Shown here one piece after another: positions 1-6,876 of a stretch of DNA of 12,536 nt (position 1 is the stretch's first letter; each line of letters opens with the position of its first letter). The notes under the pieces were generated by a model. That model was not told where the DNA came from, did no database searches, and worked only from the letters and a program-made list of their open reading frames with translations. The translations under genes were made by a program, and so were the position numbers. The stretch covers positions 1 through 12,536 of the forward strand of contig CAAFNG010000282.1 of NCBI GenBank assembly GCA_900764225.1. Direction: 5' to 3'. This stretch comes from Lachnospiraceae bacterium (lineage in GTDB: Bacteria; Bacillota; Clostridia; Lachnospirales; Lachnospiraceae).

Positions 1-28
1 TGGGCTCGGAGATGTGTATAAGAGACAG
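1..28. other. Residual Illumina Nextera adapter with Tn5 mosaic end (not genomic)
   Basis: Bases 1-28 match the 3' part of the Nextera read-2 transposase adapter. Bases 10-28 are the 19-bp Tn5 mosaic end AGATGTGTATAAGAGACAG. Genomic sequence therefore starts at base 29. On the minus strand the adapter keeps the permease frame open and would add the false tail VSYTHLRA. On the plus strand it supplies a false start, MCIRDS, to an open frame at 12-587 that is antisense to the permease. This is a library artefact and not a transposon in the organism. Confidence 0.97.
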
Positions 29-953
29 CAATGATACCTGTGATGATCATCTGCTGTCCTTTACCAAGGCCAAATGCCATGATGCCCTGCTGAAGAAGAG
101 AGATGATAAATACGCCGATTACAGTACCGCCGATGGAAGCAAGTCCACCAACCATGGATGTACCACCCATAACGCAACCTGCAATAGCCTCGTTGTTATA
201 CTGATCGCCATAACCTGGCTGAACAGTTGTGTATGTAGCTACAAAGAAGAGCGCTCCAATACCTACCAGGAATCCGCAGATCACATAAGCAAGCATTTCC
301 CATTTCTTTGTGTTAACACCGGAAAGACGGACAGCCTCTTTGTTAGATCCAAGGCAGAGGATGTAACGTCCTGGTTTTGTGTTGTAAAGAACGATACCGC
401 AGATAACTGCCATTACCAGGAAAATAATAATTCCTACAGGGAAGCCGTTTACGGAAACGATATTACGGAACCAGCCGTTTGCATCGCCAGCTGCCGGCCA
501 GCTTACGGACTGTGTTTTTGTGAATACAGAAGCAATACCTTTTGCAATGTTCATGGATGCCATGGAAATAATGAATGGTGGTACTGACATGTAAGAAACC
601 ATCCAGCCATTGAAAATACCAAAGCAGAGACCGATCAGAATGCAAAGGATCATGGCAACTGCACATGGAACCTTGTAAGATGTCATGCAGTAACCGGATA
701 CCAGTGCACAGCAGAACATTACAGGTCCGATGGAGAAATCAATTCCTCCTGTAGCGATTACGAATGTAACGCCAAGTGACAAGAAGCCCAGGAAGTACAC
801 ATAGTTCAAAGTAGATCTGATACTATCAACAGCCGGAAACTTGTTTCCAAGAACTACTTTAAAAACCAGGAACATGAGAATCAGAACACAGACAAGAAGT
901 ATTCTGTTCAATCCGAGCTTCTTAACGATTGGATTTTGTTTTAAGTTTTCCAA
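29..953 (-). CDS. ABC sugar transporter permease, RbsC family (3' end missing)
   Basis: Integral membrane subunit of a ribose/xylose/galactose-type ABC importer (BPD_transp_2 family). It would pair with an RbsA-like ATPase and a binding protein, neither of which is in the window. About 308 genomic codons are present. Translation shows a chain of hydrophobic helices, the family motif GGIDFSIGP near residues 70-78, a cytoplasmic loop LGSNKEAVRLSGVN, and the C-terminal signature EAIAGCVMGGTSMVGG. RbsC proteins are about 320 residues, so roughly the last 10-20 residues are lost where the adapter begins. The start is TTG at 953, preceded by GGAGG seven bases upstream; the first in-frame ATG (codon 27) falls inside the first helix and is less likely. 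It lies downstream of the sensor operon, on the same strand, behind a terminator, so it probably has its own promoter and may be the target of the response regulator. The substrate is not determinable. Confidence 0.92.
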
Positions 954-960
954 TTTTTAC

Positions 961-965
961 CCTCC
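961..965 (-). promoter_or_regulatory. Ribosome binding site fixing the TTG start of the permease
   Basis: On the minus strand this reads GGAGG, seven bases before TTG at 953-951. No ATG or GTG at a comparable distance could use it, so it decides in favour of the TTG start. Confidence 0.8.
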
Positions 966-999
966 TCACGTTTTGCACGTATCTTGTGTTTTCTTGGTT

Positions 1000-1005
1000 A
1001 TTATA
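1000..1005 (-). promoter_or_regulatory. Candidate -10 box for the permease operon
   Basis: The minus strand reads a perfect TATAAT between the upstream terminator and the permease ribosome site, giving a predicted leader of about 40 bases. No good -35 is present at 16-18 bp; TTACAA lies 20 bp upstream. A perfect -10 without a -35 is what an activator-dependent promoter can look like, which would fit control by the neighbouring response regulator. That link is inference. Confidence 0.45.
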
Positions 1006-1044
1006 ATACCGTTAAAAAGAGATAATTGTAATAGAATATTTTTC

Positions 1045-1091
1045 AAAAAAAGGTTAAATATTTACGGTAATGGTAAATATTTAACCTTTTT
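1045..1091 (-). terminator. Rho-independent terminator after the sensor operon
   Basis: A perfect 19-bp inverted repeat: the left arm at 1047-1065 reads aaaaaggttaaatatttac, the right arm is at 1073-1091, and the loop is 7 bases. On the minus strand the stem is followed by a run of seven T. It begins about 20 bases after the stop codon of the binding protein. The stem is AT-rich, so termination may be partial, and some read-through into the permease is possible. Confidence 0.75.
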
Positions 1092-1110
1092 CTTTGTGCA
1101 TTTATGACTA

Positions 1111-2118
1111 TCAGAAAGCAGAATCCTCATGTGTTTTCAACGTATTAAATGGGAAAAGCAGCTTTTCTATCTCACTGGTGTACATATTATCCGGAGTCAC
1201 AAGCTCACAGCCTGAATTGACATTTTCCTTATATTTTTCACCACGGAGCATGCAGATCGTCTCTTGAACCCCTATATAGCCCATCTTGAAAGCTTTCTGC
1301 ACGACGATTCCCTGAAAAACTCCATGCTCCATCAGCTGAACAGTTTCCTGGGAGCTGTCCACCCCCACCACCTTAATCTCCTGCTCTTTATGTTCGGCTT
1401 TTACTGCCCTGGCTGCTCCTACAGAAGAATATTCATTCATTCCTGCGACCATTTTAATGTCCGGATATTTTTTCAGCAGCTCCTCCGTCAGCTCATACGC
1501 TTTGTCGTAACTGGAATCACAGTATACCACATCCACGATATTATCCTTCATGCTGCCAAGTCCTGTCCGAAAACCCTCTTCTCTTTCGACTGCTGTGGAT
1601 ACTCCCTTTACATGGGATACGATTGCAATCTTGTCATCCGGCTCCAGAAGACCTGCCGCGAATTTTCCAAGTCTCTGACCAGCTTCCAGATTATCAGTCG
1701 CAACCGTAATATCCTGTACATTCTCCTGCGTATAGGAATCAATGAAAGAGATATGTATTCCTTTCTCCTTGGCTTCTTTAAAAAGCTCATCCGATTCTGT
1801 AAAGCTGGACGGTGAGATCAGGATAGCATCCGGTTTCTCCTGGATTGCTTTTTCGATCAGCCTGTTCTGGCCCTGCACATCATTCTCCTCTCCAGGGGCC
1901 CACACCCGGATATCTGCACTGTATTCTTTTGCAGCCATCTCCGCGCCCTGGATCAGGGAAGTCCAGAAATCGTTGGTTCCATCTACAACCTTGGGAATAT
2001 AGATCAGGGAAAGCTGTCGCGTTTCTTTTCCCTGTTTGTAATAATACATGCCAGCTGCAATTGCCACAGAAACACACAGGATCACTATCACAGTCAGGAG
2101 CTTTTTATATTTTTTCAT
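1111..2118 (-). CDS. Membrane-anchored sugar-binding protein of a three-component sensor (RbsB/XylF-like)
   Basis: A 335-residue periplasmic-binding-protein type 1 fold (Peripla_BP_4, RbsB/XylF-like). Residues 7-27 form one hydrophobic segment. It lacks a lipobox: the only cysteine there, C15, is preceded by VIL and sits in mid-helix, so the segment reads as an uncleaved anchor rather than a lipoprotein signal. The domain follows from about residue 36, with family-like segments GTNDFWTSLIQGAE (47-60), EREEGFRTG (178-186), GMNEYSSVGAARAV (226-239) and VVGVDSSQET (250-259). The start codon overlaps the histidine kinase stop in an ATGA, with GGAGGAG upstream. Coupling to the kinase and not to transporter genes suggests it presents a sugar to the kinase, as XylFII does for LytS in clostridia. 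A transport role is the alternative. The ligand is unknown. Confidence 0.88.
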   Translation of the reverse strand: MKKYKKLLTVIVILCVSVAIAAGMYYYKQGKETRQLSLIYIPKVVDGTNDFWTSLIQGAEMAAKEYSADIRVWAPGEENDVQGQNRLIEKAIQEKPDAILISPSSFTESDELFKEAKEKGIHISFIDSYTQENVQDITVATDNLEAGQRLGKFAAGLLEPDDKIAIVSHVKGVSTAVEREEGFRTGLGSMKDNIVDVVYCDSSYDKAYELTEELLKKYPDIKMVAGMNEYSSVGAARAVKAEHKEQEIKVVGVDSSQETVQLMEHGVFQGIVVQKAFKMGYIGVQETICMLRGEKYKENVNSGCELVTPDNMYTSEIEKLLFPFNTLKTHEDSAF

Positions 2119-3902
2119 ATGGTCTCCTCCTGTATTCCCGGAATGGTTATGGTTGCAGTAGTTCCTACACCTTGCTCACTCTCATAGGTAATTCCGTAGT
2201 TCTCTCCATAATAAAGCTTCAAGCGCTTCTGTACATTATAAACACCAACTCCGTTAGAATGATAATTCACCTTATGTCTGTCATAAATATGCGCCAGAGT
2301 CTCCTCATCCATGCCAACTCCGTCATCGATCACCTTAAGAACCGCATTTCCGTCCTTCATAAAGCCCTTTACAAGAAGCAGCCCCTTGCTTTCTTTATAT
2401 TTCAGTCCATGATAGATGGCATTCTCTATGATCGGCTGCAGTACAAGCTTGATCAACGGAATATTTAATATAGAAGGTTCTACATCAATCTGAAATTCCA
2501 GCTTATCTTTATAGCGCATCTTCTGAATGGTCAGATAGCCTTTGGCATATTCCACTTCCCTCGAGATCGGGACAACCTCATCCTCATTGCTGATACTCTG
2601 GCGCAGAAGTCTGGCCAGTGATGCTGTCATCAGGACAACCTCTTCGTATTTTTTTCCTTCGGCCATCCAGATAATGGAATCCAGTGTATTATACAGAAAA
2701 TGCGGATTGATCTGAGACTGCAGGGCTTTCAGCTCACTCTTACGCTTCGCCTCCTGATCTTTCACATTCTGTTCCATAAGATCCTGAATCCTGTGCGTCA
2801 TCACATTGAACGACCTTGTCAGACTTCCGATCTCATTATCAGAATCAATTTCCACATCCGCCCCGTTAAAATCACCCTCCTGCACTCTGGCCATAGAATC
2901 CCTTAAACGTTGAATAGGATACGTAAATCCTTTTGCCAGAAAGCTGGAAAAAATCAGCGCGACGATCATCAGAGCCGCTGCAATCAGCACATAAATACTC
3001 TGGGCCTGGCTGCTTTTTCTGAGGAGCTCACTGATGCTCATACAGCCCACAACAGTCCATCCTGTCTTGTTAGAACGTGAAATACAGTAAAGTTTCCCTT
3101 TATTACCGCTTCCTGTCCGAACAGTATCATCTTTCGTATCTGTGATCAGGTCGATATTCTCTGTCTGCAGCTCGTTATAAAGCTGCTGCTGCTGTGGATG
3201 ATACACAATACTTCCACTCTCATCCAGAATGAACGCATATCCCTTCGTTCCGATAGTGTTCTGATCACAGAGTTCACTGATCGCGCTGTAATTCAGGTCA
3301 ATAAAGAAAACGCCCTCTTTCTCTCCTCCGTTGGAAAAATTGCGGATTCCCCTGCTGAGTGTGATCACCCATGGACGCTCTCCACTGACGATGTGCTGTA
3401 CATGGGAAGAAGTCAGCAACGGGCCTTCCGGCTTCTGCAATGCATCCAGATACCATTCCTGTGTGGAAAGTTTAAGATCCGGATTCACGGACTGCTTCCC
3501 GTCATTGATGAGCTTCCTGCCATTGATCCCGATGATTCCCAGATTTCGGATATCGCTTCGGCCATCCAGGATCGTCTTGAACTGATTGATCAGTCGCTCC
3601 CTGGTCCCGTCATCTACATTGTCCCCGAAAAGATACTCCTGTACATCTTCATTGCTGGAGATCATATATGCAATATTCTCCATATAATCGATATAGGAAT
3701 CTATATTCTGGTTCATCTGCTTTATGATATTCTGTGTGTATACAGAAGAGTTTTCGAAGATGGAATTGCGGGTGTAACGCATGGAAACGCCTGTTATGAT
3801 CAGCACTGCGCTGAGAAGCAGCACGGTCACTGCTGCAAAGATCGCGCTCTGGATACTTTTGAATTTTCCTATGATCTTTGCCAGAAACCGGATATCTCTC
3901 AT
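2115..3902 (-). CDS. Sensor histidine kinase, YesM/LytS type with Cache-like extracellular domain
   Basis: A 595-residue membrane kinase. Helix 1 is at about 19-40, followed by an extracellular region at about 41-300 that looks like a Cache sensor. Helix 2 is at about 302-323, then a HAMP linker at about 325-378 and a short coiled segment. The His_kinase domain (PF06580) has the phosphoacceptor motif SQINPHFLYNTLDSI with H401. The HATPase domain shows the N-box LVLQPIIENAIYHGL (E493, N494), DDGVGMD (526-532) and GVGVYNVQKRL (551-561). It should phosphorylate the response regulator encoded immediately upstream. Its ATG overlaps the regulator stop (ATGA at 3902-3899), with GGGAG inside the regulator gene as ribosome site, and its own stop overlaps the binding-protein start. 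This points to fixed stoichiometry of the three products. No missing key residue was seen. Confidence 0.94.
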   Translation of the reverse strand: MRDIRFLAKIIGKFKSIQSAIFAAVTVLLLSAVLIITGVSMRYTRNSIFENSSVYTQNIIKQMNQNIDSYIDYMENIAYMISSNEDVQEYLFGDNVDDGTRERLINQFKTILDGRSDIRNLGIIGINGRKLINDGKQSVNPDLKLSTQEWYLDALQKPEGPLLTSSHVQHIVSGERPWVITLSRGIRNFSNGGEKEGVFFIDLNYSAISELCDQNTIGTKGYAFILDESGSIVYHPQQQQLYNELQTENIDLITDTKDDTVRTGSGNKGKLYCISRSNKTGWTVVGCMSISELLRKSSQAQSIYVLIAAALMIVALIFSSFLAKGFTYPIQRLRDSMARVQEGDFNGADVEIDSDNEIGSLTRSFNVMTHRIQDLMEQNVKDQEAKRKSELKALQSQINPHFLYNTLDSIIWMAEGKKYEEVVLMTASLARLLRQSISNEDEVVPISREVEYAKGYLTIQKMRYKDKLEFQIDVEPSILNIPLIKLVLQPIIENAIYHGLKYKESKGLLLVKGFMKDGNAVLKVIDDGVGMDEETLAHIYDRHKVNYHSNGVGVYNVQKRLKLYYGENYGITYESEQGVGTTATITIPGIQEETI

Positions 3903-5515
3903 TTACGCTTCTCCCTCGCATATTCCGTCGGTGTGCAGCCAGTCATTTTTTTGAAAGAAATTCCAAAATAATGCGGATCTGCAAATCCGACTTTTTCGGC
4001 TATTTCATAATTCTTCATAGTTGTATTCTCCAGGAGCTCCTTGGCTTTCTCCATGCGGGTACGGATCAGTACCTCTGTAAAAGTCTCTCCGGTAAGCTCC
4101 TTAAATATCGTACTGAAATAGCTTGTACTGATATTCAGGTAAGAACAGATGCTGTTCAGGCTCAGGTCCGGATCCATATAATTCTTCTGGATATAATCCA
4201 GTGCCAGTCTCGCCTGGCGCTGACCGCTGGAGCTGTTCGCATCGGAAAGCACCTGGAATATTTTTCCCACATGATCCTTCACCAGGGCAAATGCACTGTC
4301 AAAAGATTTCTGCTCTGTCACCCGTCTGAGAAGAGTTTCCCTCTCCGAGAGCAGCTTACTGTCAGCTAGCATATCCTCACAGGTATCATCTGCTGTACGG
4401 ATGATCTGCTGGAGATATACGCAGGCTCTGCTCTTATCAACTCTTGCAGCCTTGATCTCAGCTGCGATTCTGTCAAGCACACTGTCCGCATTCTCTTTTT
4501 TTCCTGCTTTCAGTGCAGTGGAAAGCTTCTCCATGAGATCATCCGAATACCTAATGTTCTCCACCGGATGTTCTTCCATATCTATAAGAAGACTTCCGCC
4601 CAGAAGATAGCGGTACCCTATTGCTTTATCTGCAAGCTCATGAGATACCAGAAGCTCCTGCTGTGTTCTTGCCCAGCTTCCCACACCGATAGACACCTCC
4701 AATGCCATCAGTTCCCTAAGTTTCGTCTGGATCATTTCACAGATTTTCATGATTTTCTCGCCGAATTCCCTTGTGCGGTTTCCCATAAAAAGAACGCAGA
4801 CTTTATTGTTTCCTTCCTGGTAAGCCACACCGGCATTTTCACTGCTGACAATCTCATCGCTGACATTAAAAAGCACAAAAGACATCAGCGCGCTCTCCTG
4901 GCGTTTCTCTGAAGTAAGCTGCATGCTGTCCGAGTACAGATCCAGGTCAAAAACCGCAACACGGTAGCAGGCTGCCTCCAGACTGATTCCAAGCCCGGAA
5001 AGTTCCTCCAGACTCTCCTCCCGTGTTTTCGTGTTATCCACAAAAGCCTGCAGTGCCTTGGAGCGGATCACGATAGCATTCTTCTGATAATTCTCTGAGG
5101 TCTGGGTCAGACGTTCCAGCTTCTGTTTCTCTTCTCTTCTCTGGTCTACCTTCTTCTTCATCTTCTCAATAACTGCACGAAGCTCCATGGCTGTCACCGG
5201 CTTCAGCATATATTCACTTACATCGTACTGAATTGCCTTCTTCGCATACTCAAATTCTCCGAATCCGCTGAAAATCACGATCACAATATCCGGGTAATTC
5301 TCATGAAGAAAACGGCTCAGTTCCATACCATCCATATATGGCATAAGGATATCCGTAAGCACGATATCCACCGGATGGGTCTGCACAAATTCCGCTGCTG
5401 CCTTCCCGTTGTCACAGTCACCTACCAGTTCACAATCCATGGCTTTCCAGTCAATATTCTCCCGGATCGCATCGCGAACAAGTATTTCATCATCTACCAG
5501 TAAAATACGATACAT
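3899..5515 (-). CDS. Response regulator, YesN type (REC plus AraC-family DNA-binding domain)
   Basis: A 538-residue regulator. The REC domain (1-120) has the acidic pair D8/D9, phosphoacceptor D55 in VLTDILMP, S83 and K105 in the LKP motif, so it looks functional. The middle part contains a coiled stretch (about 110-145) and a degenerate GGDEF-like region, seen as VSIGVGSW (274-281) followed by ADKAIGYRYLLGG; no GGDEF active site is present, so no cyclic-di-GMP synthesis is expected. The C-terminal AraC/XylS double helix-turn-helix spans about 435-535 (LSLNSICSYLNISTSYFSTIFKE, then YEIAEKVGFADPHYFGISFKK). It is first in the operon with the kinase and binding protein. By analogy with YesN/LytS systems it probably activates sugar transporter genes; the permease downstream is the nearest candidate. 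Start chosen because MYRILLVDDE begins the REC domain; the ribosome site (GGGGG) is rather far, about 12 bases away. Confidence 0.94.
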   Translation of the reverse strand: MYRILLVDDEILVRDAIRENIDWKAMDCELVGDCDNGKAAAEFVQTHPVDIVLTDILMPYMDGMELSRFLHENYPDIVIVIFSGFGEFEYAKKAIQYDVSEYMLKPVTAMELRAVIEKMKKKVDQRREEKQKLERLTQTSENYQKNAIVIRSKALQAFVDNTKTREESLEELSGLGISLEAACYRVAVFDLDLYSDSMQLTSEKRQESALMSFVLFNVSDEIVSSENAGVAYQEGNNKVCVLFMGNRTREFGEKIMKICEMIQTKLRELMALEVSIGVGSWARTQQELLVSHELADKAIGYRYLLGGSLLIDMEEHPVENIRYSDDLMEKLSTALKAGKKENADSVLDRIAAEIKAARVDKSRACVYLQQIIRTADDTCEDMLADSKLLSERETLLRRVTEQKSFDSAFALVKDHVGKIFQVLSDANSSSGQRQARLALDYIQKNYMDPDLSLNSICSYLNISTSYFSTIFKELTGETFTEVLIRTRMEKAKELLENTTMKNYEIAEKVGFADPHYFGISFKKMTGCTPTEYAREKRK

Positions 5516-5655
5516 AATTTCTGTAGTCCCCCTCTGATCAGTTTCTGTTGCTGTTTCCTTTGTACATCCCCCTGACAGATATCTCCCATCATCTCTGCCA
5601 AATTTATTTTAGCCGTCACAGCTCTTTCTGTGAACAATAACTGTTAATGCTTTCT

Positions 5656-5686
5656 ACATGGTAACATGTTTGGTAATAATTTACAA
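5656..5686 (-). promoter_or_regulatory. Candidate promoter of the sensor operon, with short palindrome over the -10
   Basis: On the minus strand TTGTAA (5686-5681) and TACCAT (5663-5658) are separated by 17 bases; each box matches the sigma-A consensus at 4 of 6 positions. The inverted repeat ACATG-GTAA-CATGT at 5656-5669 overlaps the -10 box. This is the best pair found in the region but it is weak by eye. Confidence 0.35.
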
Positions 5687-5716
5687 CAGAGTTTCTTAGT
5701 CCACTTTCATGCAAGG

Positions 5717-5736
5717 CAGATTTAACGGTTAATCTG
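5717..5736. repeat. Interrupted inverted repeat upstream of the sensor-operon promoter
   Basis: CAGAT(T)TAAC-G-GTTAATCTG: nine paired bases per arm with one extra T in the left arm. It lies about 30-50 bases upstream of the candidate -35, a position suited to an activator. The protein that would bind it is unknown. Confidence 0.4.
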
Positions 5737-5775
5737 TCGAAAAATGTACAGAACTCCGGTTTTCCGACCTGTATT

Positions 5776-5819
5776 AAAAAAGATCCTGCGTCCAATATAT
5801 CGAACGCAGGATCTTTTTT
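5776..5819 (-). terminator. Rho-independent terminator closing the catabolic operon
   Basis: Perfect 16-bp arms: aaaaaagatcctgcgt at 5776-5791 and its complement at 5804-5819, with a 12-base loop. The GC-containing stem (GATCCTGCG) is followed by six T on the minus strand, some 25 bases after the aldo/keto reductase stop. The symmetric A/T tails would let it work in both directions. It separates the catabolic operon from the sensor operon. Confidence 0.92.
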
Positions 5820-5844
5820 ATTCTATGTTCCAATATTACATATA

Positions 5845-6846
5845 TTATTTGACGATCACGCCATCCTCATCCCAGAGATCATGCCAGTCGTTTGCACCAT
5901 GCCACAGGAATACCTGGCCTTTTACAAGACGATTGCCCTTCTCCAGAGTTGCAATGCTTGCCATCTCCTCATCTGTAAGCGGATCCTCTGTCACACATTT
6001 CAGATTGCTTGCATAGTTGTGAACAGAGAACGGAATAGAAATCTCACCTCTCTGATGTGCCCATTTCAAAGCGATCAGAGCCGGATGAACCCCATGTGCC
6101 TTGGCGATAGCCTGCATCTCCGGAACTTCCAGATCTGCAACATCCTCAGGGCAGATATCTCTCTCAGGTCTGCGTGGAGAACCAATTGGCATATAGCCTA
6201 CAGGCTGAATATTATGAGCTACCAGATAATCATAAAGCTCCTGCTGCTGGAAGCATACATGAAGCTCAAGCTCACAGGTAGCCGGTTTGATCTTCATAAG
6301 CGGAAGAACTGCCTCAAGCTTCGGAATGGTCATATTGGAAATACCGATGTAACGGATCTTTCCTTTTTCTACCAGCGCCTCACACTGACGGTAGGTATCC
6401 ATGAACTCCTCAACGCTGAAAGGCTTGGAATCAGGATTTCTGGAATCTACATCACATCCCGGTGCATGATAGTTCGGGAATGGCCAGTGGATATAATACA
6501 TGTCCACGTAGTCACACTGAAGATCCTTGATACTCTTATCGCAGGCCTCCTCAACTCTTCTGTGCATGTCATTCCATACCTTTGTCATGATGAAGAGATC
6601 TTTACGCTCTACAACACCTTCGTCAAAAGCATCTTTGAACACCTGACCGATCTCATGCTCATTTCCGTAGCATGCAGCACAGTCAAACATACGGTAGCCG
6701 CTGCGGATCGCGCCTGCAACAGCTGCCGATACATCCTCTGCAGATACACGGTCGGAACCAAATGTTCCCATTCCCACACATGGAACCTGCTCACCGGATG
6801 GAAGTGTCACTTTCGGCACGATTGCCGGATTGATAACTTCTGCCAT
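5845..6846 (-). CDS. Aldo/keto reductase family oxidoreductase
   Basis: A 333-residue NAD(P)H-dependent aldo/keto reductase with a TIM-barrel fold, cytoplasmic. The catalytic tetrad is visible: D55 and Y60 in MFDCAACYGNE, K89 in IMTKVW and H120 in YIHWPFP. Other family marks are VGMGTFG near the N-terminus and KIRYIGISN in the middle. After H120 there is an extended loop (about 121-145) rich in polar residues that may shape the substrate pocket. It is last in the catabolic operon, 30 bases after the PfkB kinase gene, with AAGGAG upstream of its ATG and the operon terminator just behind. It could interconvert the incoming sugar and polyol, or reduce an aldehyde formed by the aldolase step. The sequence does not decide between these. 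Confidence 0.93.
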   Translation of the reverse strand: MAEVINPAIVPKVTLPSGEQVPCVGMGTFGSDRVSAEDVSAAVAGAIRSGYRMFDCAACYGNEHEIGQVFKDAFDEGVVERKDLFIMTKVWNDMHRRVEEACDKSIKDLQCDYVDMYYIHWPFPNYHAPGCDVDSRNPDSKPFSVEEFMDTYRQCEALVEKGKIRYIGISNMTIPKLEAVLPLMKIKPATCELELHVCFQQQELYDYLVAHNIQPVGYMPIGSPRRPERDICPEDVADLEVPEMQAIAKAHGVHPALIALKWAHQRGEISIPFSVHNYASNLKCVTEDPLTDEEMASIATLEKGNRLVKGQVFLWHGANDWHDLWDEDGVIVK

Positions 6847-6876
6847 TTTTACATCTCCTTTATATTTGATATTTTT

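Larger units (their letters stand above)
5516..5775. other. Intergenic region carrying the sensor-operon promoter; no gene seen
   Basis: About 260 bases between the sensor operon and the catabolic-operon terminator. No convincing coding frame or RNA gene is visible. It holds a candidate promoter and two inverted repeats listed separately. The predicted untranslated leader of the response regulator gene is about 135 bases. Confidence 0.6.

Noticed and set aside
10..28. A Tn5-type mobile element end in the genome
   Set aside because: The mosaic end is joined to the Nextera adapter sequence at the contig edge, so it comes from library preparation.
12..587. Plus-strand open frame of 191 codons beginning MCIRDS
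   Set aside because: Its start lies within the Nextera adapter and the rest is antisense to the permease; composition is rich in Cys, His and Asn and no family is recognisable.
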